A DNA stretch of 64,000 nucleotides, from contig JADYZM010000004.1 of NCBI GenBank assembly GCA_020853105.1, forward strand, positions 1-64,000, read 5' to 3'. Every line of letters starts with the position of its first letter. The first letter of the stretch is position 1. The translations under genes and the position numbers were made by a program. This DNA is from Flavobacteriales bacterium (GTDB lineage Bacteria > Bacteroidota > Bacteroidia > Flavobacteriales_E > Vicingaceae). Below, in pieces: positions 1-8,042 of the stretch. The notes under the pieces are model-generated. The model was not told the origin of the DNA. It searched no databases and worked only from the letters and a program-made list of their open reading frames with translations.

Positions 1-71
1 ACTTTTTTACCCATCTCATGCGACTTTAGCGCTTGGGTAATTTGACTCTCACTAAATTTTGACTTTTTCAT
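1..71 (-). CDS. IS3-family transposase OrfA, 5' end only (partial)
   Basis: The reverse strand from 71 down to the left edge reads MKKSKFSESQITQALKSHEM and onward without a stop, which is the typical opening of IS3-family OrfA proteins (an HTH protein that binds the element's ends). Only about 23 codons are inside the window, so intactness cannot be judged. It is divergent from the membrane-protein gene that begins at 137. The N-terminal match is short but highly characteristic of the family. Confidence 0.72.
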   Translation of the reverse strand, partial: MKKSKFSESQITQALKSHEMGKK

Positions 72-127
72 ATTTCCAGTTTAAAGTTATAACTTTTTAA
101 ACTGTTGAGTTTTTGGGGGGACTTACA
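1..127 (-). mobile_element. End of an IS3-family insertion sequence (partial)
   Basis: Upstream of the OrfA start, the reverse strand ends in TGTAAGTCCCCCCAAAAACT, starting at position 127. IS3-family ends begin with TG, and Bacteroidota members often carry a C-run followed by A-rich sequence just inside the end, so I place the element boundary at about 127. The other end and any target duplication are outside the window. The boundary is inferred from pattern, not from an alignment of both ends. Confidence 0.55.
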
Positions 128-136
128 GTTTGTATA

Positions 137-721
137 ATGGCTTTAACTGAAAAAAAAATATTATTACTAATTGAACTCATATTTTGTTGTTGTACTAATT
201 ATTTTATACTTGATATGAAATATGATGATTTATATATATGGAAAGATGCGGAGCAATATACTCTTGATAATATAAAAGAAATGATTGAGCAAAAGATTGT
301 GTTTTTTTGGATTATTTTCACACTTCTTACTTTCTTAATTTGGTATTGGCTTATTCCAATGATGTTGGAATTAATTGCTTTTAGATTGGTATTACCTAAG
401 TATCAAAAATTGATTTCTAAAATTAATGACCAAGAACACTTTAATAAGTTTGTTAGCATTAATAGTATAAGAAAGATAAAGAAGCTATATAAAACCGAAA
501 ATATACATAAAATAACACAAGAAGAGCATAATCAAAATATAGATAAATCATTTACTTACTTCTCTGTTTTTATTCATTTTGTAATTTGTTGGAATTTATT
601 AGAGATAAATAACAATATCTACATGATTATAATATTTAGTATATGTATTATAGTTTGGATAATATCATTGTTATTGCTGCTTCCAGCCACTAAAATATTT
701 AATATTTATACCCCTAAATAA
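137..721 (+). CDS. Hypothetical multi-pass membrane protein
   Basis: A protein of 194 residues if started at the ATG at 137. A longer reading from TTG at 113 would begin inside the predicted IS3 end and is unlikely. Hydrophobic stretches occur near residues 6-24 and 57-85 and in two segments near the C-terminus (about 138-155 and 160-185), so about four membrane helices with a charged cytoplasmic middle rich in Lys and Asn. I recognise no family. Its stop overlaps the transposase ATG by one base (TAATG), which suggests translational coupling or a passenger gene of the IS1595 element. The IS3 end lies 10 bases upstream, so the native promoter or 5' end may have been lost. Confidence 0.55.
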   Translation: MALTEKKILLLIELIFCCCTNYFILDMKYDDLYIWKDAEQYTLDNIKEMIEQKIVFFWIIFTLLTFLIWYWLIPMMLELIAFRLVLPKYQKLISKINDQEHFNKFVSINSIRKIKKLYKTENIHKITQEEHNQNIDKSFTYFSVFIHFVICWNLLEINNNIYMIIIFSICIIVWIISLLLLLPATKIFNIYTPK

Positions 722-1692
722 TGAACCTAACACTACTCCATAAACAATTTGGCACACAAGAAAAGTGCATAAGCTACCTTGAAAAAACGAGGTGGAATAA
801 AAAACCGCTTTGTTTACATTGTAACTCAAAAAATGTAAAGAAAAGGGCTAAATCAATACGTTGGCATTGCAACGCTTGTAACAAAGATTTTAGCGTTTTA
901 ATGGGTACTATATTCGAGGGAACTCGATTGCCATTACCTAAGTTTTTTGAAATCATGTTTTTAATGAATAACGCTAAAATGGGTATAAGTGCTTCCGAAA
1001 TAGCAAGGCTTGTTGGTGTGAAGTATCAAACAGCATGGTTTGCCTGTCATAAAACAAGGTGTGCAATGATTGATAATGAATTGAAATTAGAGGGAATGGT
1101 TGAATTTGATGAGGCTTACATTGGTAGTAAAAAGAAGAAAAAAAGCGAACTAATCGAAAACGAAGCCAACCTATCTAAAATGACAAGTAAACGAGGTAGA
1201 GGAACTAACAAAACCCCAATAGTAGGAGCAGTAGAGAAAAAAGGAAGAGTTTACGTTAAGATAATAGAAAAACTTACTGGACGTAACTTATTAGCTATGC
1301 TAAGAGATAAAGTAGATGTTGATAGTAGTATTGTATTTACAGACGATTTTAGAAGCTACAAACAATTTGATAAAGCAGTAGAACACATTACAATAAAACA
1401 TAGTGAGGGTTACGGAAAAGGAGTAAAAACGATAAATACAATTGAGGGCTTTTGGAGTATAATAAAAAACGGAATCAAAGGCAGTTACAGGTCTGTAAGT
1501 AAAAAATACTTACCTTTTTACCTAGCTGAATTTAGTTACAAGTACAATAATCGTCATTTACAAAAAGATGCGTTCACCAAACTACTTGAAAACGCTGTAA
1601 AAGACGAGAATTGTTTACTAAATTATAAACCAAAGGGTAATCCTCGTGAAATCGTTGCTAGACAAAGGAAGTGTAAAACTGCAATGTCATAA
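721..1692 (+). CDS. IS1595-family (ISXO2-like) transposase
   Basis: A 323-residue protein with the IS1595 architecture. An N-terminal zinc ribbon (CLHC near residue 31 and CNAC near residue 50) is followed by an HTH-like segment (ISASEIARLVGVKYQTAW) and a DDE-type ISXO2 catalytic domain. Visible catalytic-region motifs are EFDEAYIG, VFTDDFRSYK and NTIEGFWSIIKNGIKG followed by a KYNNR end. It appears full length with no frameshift, so it may be active. The start overlaps the stop of the upstream membrane gene. I could not find matching terminal inverted repeats on either side, so the element's limits are undefined. Confidence 0.9.
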   Translation: MNLTLLHKQFGTQEKCISYLEKTRWNKKPLCLHCNSKNVKKRAKSIRWHCNACNKDFSVLMGTIFEGTRLPLPKFFEIMFLMNNAKMGISASEIARLVGVKYQTAWFACHKTRCAMIDNELKLEGMVEFDEAYIGSKKKKKSELIENEANLSKMTSKRGRGTNKTPIVGAVEKKGRVYVKIIEKLTGRNLLAMLRDKVDVDSSIVFTDDFRSYKQFDKAVEHITIKHSEGYGKGVKTINTIEGFWSIIKNGIKGSYRSVSKKYLPFYLAEFSYKYNNRHLQKDAFTKLLENAVKDENCLLNYKPKGNPREIVARQRKCKTAMS

Positions 1693-1839
1693 TATGGATA
1701 GGTACGTTTTTGTAATTGTAGTTCGTTTATCCAAGCAATTACTGATTAATAGAATTTTTTAGAATTTCAAAAGGATTGAAAATTTTTACGCATTCTTTTT
1801 AGAGTTGTGAGTTGAAAGTCAAGAATGAGTATTTTTCTA

Positions 1840-2727
1840 TTATTTGAGCTTATTAATAAAGTAAATTCCTACAAGGATAACTAATATTCCTAATATTTGA
1901 ATAAGATTGATAGTTTCACCGTCAAAAATTCCCCACATAATTGCGAAAACAGGTATCAGATAAGTTGTTGTTGATGCAAACAAGGCAGAAGTTTGTTGAA
2001 CTAAAGTATTAAAAATTATCAAAGAAAGTGCGGTTCCAAAAACTGCTAAAATAGTTATAAACCCTAATGATGTCGGTGCTTCTGGATTGGTTGTTGTAAT
2101 TGTGATGAAATCGGTGCTAAAAAGATAAATAAGAAGAGGAGGACCGATGAACATAAATACAAAAGAGGAAACCAACAAAGGGTTTAGTTCTTGCAAATAT
2201 CTTTTAATGGTATTCACACTAATTGCATAGCAAATGGTAGCCGCAACAACTAATAAACTATAAGTAAATTCAGAACTTTTAAAGTTAAATCCATTGCCGG
2301 ACAGAAGCATAATTGCTCCGATAAGCCCAATAAAAACACCGATAAATTTTAATTTATTGGTAGCAACTTTAAAAAAAAAAGTACCTAAAATAATTGTAAA
2401 AAGTGGAACCAACGAGTTTAGCATACCAGCCAAAGAACTTGAAATGGCAGTTTCAGCTTTAGTAAATAAAAATGCAGGAATTGCATTTCCAAACATACCT
2501 GAGATAATAAGGTATTTCCAGTATTTTTTTTTTACTTTTTTGAATGCAACAACAATATAGGGAAGAAAAAAAATAAAAGCTATTACCATTCTTAGAGCAG
2601 CAACTTGACCGGAGGAATATGCAACCAATCCTCGCTTCATTAAAATAAATGAGCTACCCCATACAAAAGCCAAAAGCAGTATTGAAAAATATTGCCAAAA
2701 AGGTTTAGATAAGTCGAAAAATTTCAT
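1840..2727 (-). CDS. EamA/DMT-family transporter
   Basis: A 295-residue inner-membrane protein with ten hydrophobic segments in two EamA-like halves, typical of the drug/metabolite transporter superfamily. The N-terminal half has the family pattern FVWGSSFILMKRGL followed by AALRMVIAFIFFLPYI. The C-terminal half repeats it, with ASTTTYLIPVFAIMWGIFDGE near residues 250-270. Members export amino acids, nucleosides or other small metabolites; the substrate cannot be told from sequence. It is transcribed divergently from the HMA genes, with promoter-like elements for both directions in the 73-base gap. Confidence 0.88.
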   Translation of the reverse strand: MKFFDLSKPFWQYFSILLLAFVWGSSFILMKRGLVAYSSGQVAALRMVIAFIFFLPYIVVAFKKVKKKYWKYLIISGMFGNAIPAFLFTKAETAISSSLAGMLNSLVPLFTIILGTFFFKVATNKLKFIGVFIGLIGAIMLLSGNGFNFKSSEFTYSLLVVAATICYAISVNTIKRYLQELNPLLVSSFVFMFIGPPLLIYLFSTDFITITTTNPEAPTSLGFITILAVFGTALSLIIFNTLVQQTSALFASTTTYLIPVFAIMWGIFDGETINLIQILGILVILVGIYFINKLK

Positions 2728-2743
2728 TGTTGATATAATGCTT

Positions 2744-2751
2744 CAAAAGTA
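2744..2751 (-). promoter_or_regulatory. Bacteroidota -7 element upstream of the DMT transporter
   Basis: The reverse strand reads TACTTTTG, a full match to TAnnTTTG, 17 bases ahead of the transporter start codon. No clear TTG-type -33 element is visible. If used, the transcript leader would be only about a dozen bases. Confidence 0.4.
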
Positions 2752-2775
2752 GCTACAAATAATTTGAATTATTTG

Positions 2776-2783
2776 TAAATTTG
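2776..2783 (+). promoter_or_regulatory. Bacteroidota -7 element upstream of the HMA gene
   Basis: TAAATTTG matches TAnnTTTG, 18 bases upstream of the ATG at 2801 and divergent from the DMT promoter. The A/T-rich gap lacks an obvious -33 element. Confidence 0.42.
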
Positions 2784-2800
2784 TTTTAAAATTTAAAAAA

Positions 2801-3004
2801 ATGATTGCTGAGTTTACAATTGAAGGGTTGAGTTGCGGACATTGTGTGAGTGCTGTTTCTACAATCATTAAAAATATTAATGGAGTAAAATCTTGCAAAG
2901 TCGTTTTACCCAATAAAGCATCAGTAGAATTTGATGAGTTACAAACTTCACTTGATTTAATAAAATCGGAAATTAATAGTTCAGAAATATACAAAGCAAT
3001 TTAA
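2801..3004 (+). CDS. Heavy-metal-associated (HMA) domain protein, copper-chaperone-like
   Basis: A 67-residue single HMA domain (beta-alpha-beta-beta-alpha-beta fold). The metal-binding loop is GLSCGHCVSAV (CxxC at residues 12-15), and the second half shows the NGVKSCKVVL pattern. Such proteins bind Cu(I) or related soft metals and pass them to ATPases or periplasmic partners. There is no signal peptide, so it is cytosolic. It sits 3 bases upstream of a second HMA gene that is exported as a lipoprotein, which suggests one transcript and a cytosol-envelope metal-handling pair. No copper ATPase gene is nearby. Confidence 0.85.
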   Translation: MIAEFTIEGLSCGHCVSAVSTIIKNINGVKSCKVVLPNKASVEFDELQTSLDLIKSEINSSEIYKAI

Positions 3005-3007
3005 AAC

Positions 3008-3469
3008 ATGAAAACTACTCGATTTTTTGGAACGCTTTTTTTCTTAATTGTATTGTTATCATGCAGTCAAAAATCTGATAATAATGAAGCAAAAACTCAA
3101 ATAAATCCTGAAAACATTATTTTAGCTGATTTTGAAGTAGAAGGAATGGTTTGTGCAGTTGGTTGTGCTAAAACAATTGAAGAAGAAATTGCTGCTTTAA
3201 ATGGAGTAACCAAAAGTACCGTAGATTATGATTCCGGTAAAGCACATTTTGAATTTGATAAAACACAAATTTCTGAATCAGAAATAATTACAAAAATTGA
3301 AGGAATTGCCAATGGTCAGTATAAAGTAAAACGAATTTCAAACAACTCTGTTAATGAAAATACAAGTCAATCCGGCAATACAACCTCCAACGAAAGCGAA
3401 AAAGTAAAAGTAGATTTTAAAGGATTTGAAGTACCAAATTTGTTTACTTTTCTGATTAATCAGGTTTAA
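3008..3469 (+). CDS. Lipoprotein with a variant HMA domain
   Basis: A 153-residue protein with a lipoprotein signal peptide (hydrophobic core FFGTLFFLIVLL followed by the lipobox LLSC, Cys about residue 20). An HMA-like domain follows (about residues 40-110). Its metal loop reads EGMVCAVGCAKTIE, so the cysteines are spaced CxxxC rather than the usual CxxC. The tail is low complexity (Asn/Ser rich). It follows the soluble HMA gene by 3 bases. A surface or periplasmic metal-binding role is likely from the domain, but the metal is unknown. Confidence 0.8.
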   Translation: MKTTRFFGTLFFLIVLLSCSQKSDNNEAKTQINPENIILADFEVEGMVCAVGCAKTIEEEIAALNGVTKSTVDYDSGKAHFEFDKTQISESEIITKIEGIANGQYKVKRISNNSVNENTSQSGNTTSNESEKVKVDFKGFEVPNLFTFLINQV

Positions 3470-3513
3470 TTATATATTCGATATAATATAATAATTCCTT
3501 TTATCAATATGGA

Positions 3514-5676
3514 ATGATAGAGTTTTTTAACCATTTAATACACGAATTTGAACTGCCGCTATCTAACCCGGTATTGGTTTTTTCTCTGATTTTATTAATT
3601 ATCCTTCTTTCACCCATATTACTTAGGAAGATAAATATTCCCGGTATAATAGGTTTAATCATTGCCGGAGTTGCAATAGGACCTCATGGATTCAATATTT
3701 TGGAAAAAAATTCAGCAATCGAACTTTTTTCAACCATCGGCTTATTGTATATCATGTTTATTGCTGGGGTTGAGCTAGACATGAATGATTTTAAAACCAA
3801 CAGAAATAGAAGTATAGTTTTCGGTTTTTTTACATTTGTCATCCCAATAAGCATAGGATTCCCTGTTTGTTATTACTTTTTAGGTTACGATTTTGACGCC
3901 AGTTTTTTAACAGCAAGTATGTTTGCAACCCACACTCTTGTTGCTTATCCAATTGTTAGCAAATTGGGAGTCTCAAAAAACAAAGCTGTTGCTGTTACTG
4001 TTGGCGGAACTATTCTGACAGATACAGCCGTACTTATTATTTTAGCTGTGATTATGGGAAAGAGTGAAGGAAATCTAACTCAAGAGTTTTGGATACGGTT
4101 AGGAGTTTCTCTAACAATTTTTTCTGCTATCATGTTTTTAATAATCCCTCGTGTGGCAAAGTGGTTTTTCAAAAAGCTTGAAAGTGAGAAACATTCGCAT
4201 TATATTTTTGTTTTGTCGGTTGTGTTTTTTGCTGCCTTCCTTGCAGAAGTAGCCGGAGTGGAAGCAATCATTGGAGCTTTCGTTGCCGGATTGGCTCTAA
4301 ACAAATTAATTCCCCACTCCTCAGCTCTAATGAACAGAATTGAGTTTATCGGAAATTCTTTGTTTATTCCTTTTTTCCTGATTAGTGTTGGAATGTTGGT
4401 TGATATAAAAGTTATCTTCAGCGGACCCACTGCATTAATTGTTGCAGGAACACTCTCTGTAGTTGCCTTGTTTGGAAAATGGTTTGCAGCACTGATAACT
4501 CAATTGATTTTTAAATATAGTGGGGCTCAACGGCAATTGATTTTTGGTTTAAGTGGAGCTCATGCTGCAGCAACTTTGGCAGTTATTTTAGTGGGATACA
4601 AAGCAAAAATTATTGATGAAAACATTTTAAATGGAACCGTAATTTTAATTTTAATAACTTGCTTGGTAGCTTCTTTCGTTACTGAAAAAGCCGCAAAAAG
4701 AATCATAACTGAATCTGAAGACGATAACACAGGGTTAGAAAAACTTGAAAGTTTACAAAGTGAGCATATTTTATTACCCATAGCTAATGTTTCAAACTTT
4801 GAAAAATTACTCGATTTTTCTGTTCTTATAAAAGATAAAAATTCTGCAAACCCAATTTCAATTCTATCTGTGGTGTCAAACAACGACGAGGCAGAAGTGA
4901 ATTTAATCAAAGCTAGAGCCAAGATGGAAGAATTTGTAAAACAAGGCTCTGCAACAGAAACAAAAGTGAATATGATTGCTACAATTGACCATAACCCTGC
5001 TGGTGGAATTGCTCGGGTTTCAAAAGAAATTATGGCAGATATAATCATTATCGGTTGGTCGCAACGAACAGGGTTTCTAGATAAATTGTTGGGCGAAAGA
5101 GTAGATAGTATATTAAACAACACAGACAAAACAACATTTATTTGTCATTTTGAAAAACCCTTAACCATACATAAAAGAATTGTTATTGCAGCACCTCCAT
5201 TATCCGAACACGAAAACGGTTTTTCGGTATGGTTTGTTAAATTAGCTAAACTATCACAGGAATTGAGCATTCCTTTAGTTTTTTTCTGCAATGAAACAAC
5301 CGAAAAATCTATAAAAAGATTAAAAAAAGAAGCTAAAATAGCAGCAAATATTCAATTTCAAATATTTGTTGATTGGGACGATTTTTTAATTATTTCAAAA
5401 GATTTACATCAAGATGATTTAATTGTTTTGATTTCTGCAAAGAAGGGAGCCACTTCGTATTCTACTATTTTAGATGTACTTCCAATGAAAATTGAAAAAC
5501 ATTTTGCTACCAACAGTAGAATTGTAATTTATCCTCAACAATACGATGTTCTAACCAGAGGAAAACAATATAACGATATCTCGACAGAAACTTTAACGAA
5601 GAGTATCGCTACTGTTCAGAAAATTGGTAAAGGCATTGGCTCAATATTTAATAAATCAGATGAAGACAAAAATTAG
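3514..5676 (+). CDS. CPA2-family cation/proton antiporter with C-terminal UspA-like region
   Basis: A 720-residue protein. Residues about 1-395 form a Na+/H+ or K+/H+ exchanger domain of the CPA2 (KefB/GerN-like) type, with a dozen hydrophobic segments and typical stretches such as IPGIIGLIIAGVAIGPHG, LYIMFIAGVELDMNDF and VEAIIGAFVAGLALN. The remaining 320 residues are soluble and look like two universal-stress-protein-like modules, a known arrangement in Bacteroidota antiporters in which nucleotide binding may regulate transport. The gene follows the HMA pair after 44 bases but is not obviously linked in function. Confidence 0.88.
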   Translation: MIEFFNHLIHEFELPLSNPVLVFSLILLIILLSPILLRKINIPGIIGLIIAGVAIGPHGFNILEKNSAIELFSTIGLLYIMFIAGVELDMNDFKTNRNRSIVFGFFTFVIPISIGFPVCYYFLGYDFDASFLTASMFATHTLVAYPIVSKLGVSKNKAVAVTVGGTILTDTAVLIILAVIMGKSEGNLTQEFWIRLGVSLTIFSAIMFLIIPRVAKWFFKKLESEKHSHYIFVLSVVFFAAFLAEVAGVEAIIGAFVAGLALNKLIPHSSALMNRIEFIGNSLFIPFFLISVGMLVDIKVIFSGPTALIVAGTLSVVALFGKWFAALITQLIFKYSGAQRQLIFGLSGAHAAATLAVILVGYKAKIIDENILNGTVILILITCLVASFVTEKAAKRIITESEDDNTGLEKLESLQSEHILLPIANVSNFEKLLDFSVLIKDKNSANPISILSVVSNNDEAEVNLIKARAKMEEFVKQGSATETKVNMIATIDHNPAGGIARVSKEIMADIIIIGWSQRTGFLDKLLGERVDSILNNTDKTTFICHFEKPLTIHKRIVIAAPPLSEHENGFSVWFVKLAKLSQELSIPLVFFCNETTEKSIKRLKKEAKIAANIQFQIFVDWDDFLIISKDLHQDDLIVLISAKKGATSYSTILDVLPMKIEKHFATNSRIVIYPQQYDVLTRGKQYNDISTETLTKSIATVQKIGKGIGSIFNKSDEDKN

Positions 5677-5680
5677 CTTT

Positions 5681-6265
5681 CTAAGGCTTTGTCTGACTGT
5701 TACTACCAAAAATATTTATATTAAATCCTAAACCAAATGAAATTCTAAGCTCATCTAAATCGATCTTCTTTTGATTGGAAAGATGTTTACCGGAAACATA
5801 TCTGCCGTCAATAAACAAATGAAACCACTTTGAAGCGTAGTAGTTAAAACCCATTGCTACAGAAATCAATGGACTTACTTCCACATTATTTGTTACTCCT
5901 TGAATTGTTACAAAATTTGCTTGAGTTAAAGCTAAACCGGGTTGAAGTCCAACGTAAGGAACAAACTGATGATTAGTGTTGAAATGAAATGCAGCCCCAA
6001 CAAACAATTGATGGTTGAGTTCTAACATTTGTTTGTCGCCTGATTTTAAATAAAAATAAATGTCGCTTCTAAGCGAATTCCAATCATTAACCAAATATTC
6101 TCCCAGCCCATGTAAGTATATATTTGTTTGTTCATGCTTTGTCATACCTCCAAAACTAATGGTGCCAGTAGCATTCAATAAACCCTTTCGAACAACAGGT
6201 TCTGTTGAGTTTTGGGCAAAAGCTGTTGACCAGATTAAAAAGAAAAGAATCAAATACTTTACCAT
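5681..6265 (-). CDS. Small outer-membrane beta-barrel protein
   Basis: A 194-residue protein with a cleavable signal peptide (MVKYLILFFLIWSTAFAQ). The remainder alternates polar and hydrophobic residues in amphipathic strands and ends in a strand with aromatic and glycine content (RISFGLGFNINIF), as in 8-strand porin-like barrels. The function is unknown. Its start overlaps the stop of the upstream gene (6259-6897) by 7 bases, so the two barrels are probably co-translated. It converges on the antiporter gene with a 4-base gap. Confidence 0.7.
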   Translation of the reverse strand: MVKYLILFFLIWSTAFAQNSTEPVVRKGLLNATGTISFGGMTKHEQTNIYLHGLGEYLVNDWNSLRSDIYFYLKSGDKQMLELNHQLFVGAAFHFNTNHQFVPYVGLQPGLALTQANFVTIQGVTNNVEVSPLISVAMGFNYYASKWFHLFIDGRYVSGKHLSNQKKIDLDELRISFGLGFNINIFGSNSQTKP

Positions 6266-6897
6266 AGTTGAGCAATTTTGAAATTTAAACTAATTGTAAA
6301 TAACAAATGTCCTTCTAAACTGATTTCTTCATGGTTTTCTTTAAAGTGGATAACTTCACTCCCTTTCTCTATATGAGTGTGTGTATGAATATCGTTTCCT
6401 AAATGAATCATATACTGTCCTGAAACCGATAAATTAAAGTTGTGTGAAAAATTGATATGAGTACCTAATCCCAGTTGGGTAGCAGAACTCCATCTTTCTG
6501 AAAACAATGGTGTAGGCTTTTCTTGTGAAGGTTTAATTAGTGAAATTTTTGTATAATCAAAACAATGCCCTGCCAAAATATAGGGAGTTACTAACTGTTG
6601 TTGTCGTTTAAGCGGATAAAACATCACAGACCAACCAATGTGTGCATCGTTCCTATTAGCTAATCCACTAATATCTTCGCTAAAATAATCTAAAAACCAT
6701 TCCGAATTTAGATATTTTCCAAAACTTAATCGAAATTGACCACCGAATCCAGTGCCGATGTTGCCGCTACCACTGAATGTACTAAAAGTAGAACGGGTAC
6801 CAAATTCTAGGGTTCCGCTATCTTTAAATTTTGAATTCTGAGATTTTAAATGAAATCCAACAGCTAAAAATAATATTAAAAACCCTATACGTTTCAT
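6259..6897 (-). CDS. Small outer-membrane beta-barrel protein
   Basis: A 212-residue protein with a signal peptide (MKRIGFLILFLAVGFHLKSQ). Amphipathic beta-strands follow, with a Gly-rich start (GTLEFGTRSTFSTFSGSGN) and the closing strand GHLLFTISLNFKIAQLW. It contains a His-rich loop (GNDIHTHTHIEKG, residues about 172-184), which might bind metal, although this is only an inference. It forms a two-gene unit with the downstream barrel protein and has a similar size, but the two sequences are only loosely alike. Confidence 0.68.
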   Translation of the reverse strand: MKRIGFLILFLAVGFHLKSQNSKFKDSGTLEFGTRSTFSTFSGSGNIGTGFGGQFRLSFGKYLNSEWFLDYFSEDISGLANRNDAHIGWSVMFYPLKRQQQLVTPYILAGHCFDYTKISLIKPSQEKPTPLFSERWSSATQLGLGTHINFSHNFNLSVSGQYMIHLGNDIHTHTHIEKGSEVIHFKENHEEISLEGHLLFTISLNFKIAQLW

Positions 6898-6948
6898 GAT
6901 AATATGTTTTATAACATAATTACTAAAAATTTATACCAAATGTAGTTT

Positions 6949-6956
6949 TAAATTTG
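6949..6956 (+). promoter_or_regulatory. -7 element upstream of heme A synthase
   Basis: TAAATTTG matches the Bacteroidota -7 consensus. It lies 45 bases upstream of the ATG at 7001, giving a predicted leader of about 40 bases. Confidence 0.42.
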
Positions 6957-7000
6957 AAACGATAATTACTATCATTAATTTTGTTTTTTTAAAAAAAATT

Positions 7001-8035
7001 ATGAAAACTCAAAATAATAAACCTGTCGTACTATGGCTATTAACGGGTTCATTAATTATTTTTTTGATTGTTATCATTGGTGGAATTACAAGGCTGACAA
7101 ATTCCGGATTATCAATGGTTGACTGGGAGCCTATTATGGGGTTTATTCCACCCATGAATGAATTGGAATGGAATGAAGTTTTTGAAAAATACAAATTATA
7201 CCCTGAATATCAAATGGTTAATTTTCATTTTACGCTGGAAGAGTTTAAGTCAATATTTTTTTGGGAGTATTTGCACCGTTTATTGGGGCGCATTTTAGGA
7301 TTAGTTTTTATCATTCCGTTTATTATTTTTTTAATACAAAAGCGACTGAGTAAAAAAACTATTTTAAACAGTTTAGTTGTTTTTTTTATGGGTGGAACTC
7401 AAGGCTTTTTAGGCTGGTGGATGGTAAAAAGTGGCTTGGTTGATAATCCTGATGTGAGTCATTATAGGTTGGCAATGCATTTGATTATGGCGTTTTTAAC
7501 TTTTTCTTATACTTTTTGGGTAGCCTTAAATTTGATTTATGAAAATGAAGAAAAATTCAATAATCAAGCTAAACAAAGGGAACTGAATAAATGGATATAT
7601 AGTATTGTAATTGTTACTATTATTCAGATAGTTTATGGAGCTTTTGTAGCAGGATTAAACGCTGGATTTATACTTAATACTTTTCCAAAAATGGGAGATA
7701 ATTGGATAGATGATTCTGTTTTTGCACTGTCTCCTTTGTGGCTAAATTTTATTGAAGGATTAGGAGGAGTTCAGTTTATTCACCGTTATTTGGCATACTT
7801 GGTTGTCGGTTTAGTCGTATTTTTTGTTTTAAAATGTAGAAATTTTAGTCTTACTCCTCGACAAAAAACAGCCAAAAATAGTATGTTGCTCATTGTGATA
7901 ATTCAATTTTTATTAGGGGTATTTACTTTGTTAATGTCTGTCCCTGTTTGGTTGGGCGTGATTCATCAATTGGGTGCATTTTTATTGTTAACTACAATTG
8001 TGTATAGTTTACACGCATTTAAAACCAGTAAATAA
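7001..8035 (+). CDS. ctaA: Heme A synthase (COX15/CtaA family)
   Basis: A 344-residue membrane protein that oxidises the C8 methyl of heme O to the formyl of heme A, the cofactor of aa3-type cytochrome oxidases. There are eight hydrophobic segments and the four family histidine sites: EYLHRLLGRILG, DVSHYRLAMHL, QFIHRYLAYL and GVIHQLGAFLL. The opening VIIGGITRLTNSGLSMVDWEPI is the family signature. It stands alone; neither ctaB (heme O synthase) nor oxidase genes are adjacent. Its presence implies that the organism respires aerobically. Confidence 0.93.
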   Translation: MKTQNNKPVVLWLLTGSLIIFLIVIIGGITRLTNSGLSMVDWEPIMGFIPPMNELEWNEVFEKYKLYPEYQMVNFHFTLEEFKSIFFWEYLHRLLGRILGLVFIIPFIIFLIQKRLSKKTILNSLVVFFMGGTQGFLGWWMVKSGLVDNPDVSHYRLAMHLIMAFLTFSYTFWVALNLIYENEEKFNNQAKQRELNKWIYSIVIVTIIQIVYGAFVAGLNAGFILNTFPKMGDNWIDDSVFALSPLWLNFIEGLGGVQFIHRYLAYLVVGLVVFFVLKCRNFSLTPRQKTAKNSMLLIVIIQFLLGVFTLLMSVPVWLGVIHQLGAFLLLTTIVYSLHAFKTSK

Positions 8036-8042
8036 TCAAATA

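Noticed and set aside
113-136. TTG start for the membrane protein at 113
   Set aside because: This segment belongs to the predicted IS3 end (C-run complement and TG terminus), so the ATG at 137 is preferred.
721-1692. Terminal inverted repeats of the IS1595 element
   Set aside because: No matching ends were found within about 150 bases on either side by eye, so element limits are not claimed.
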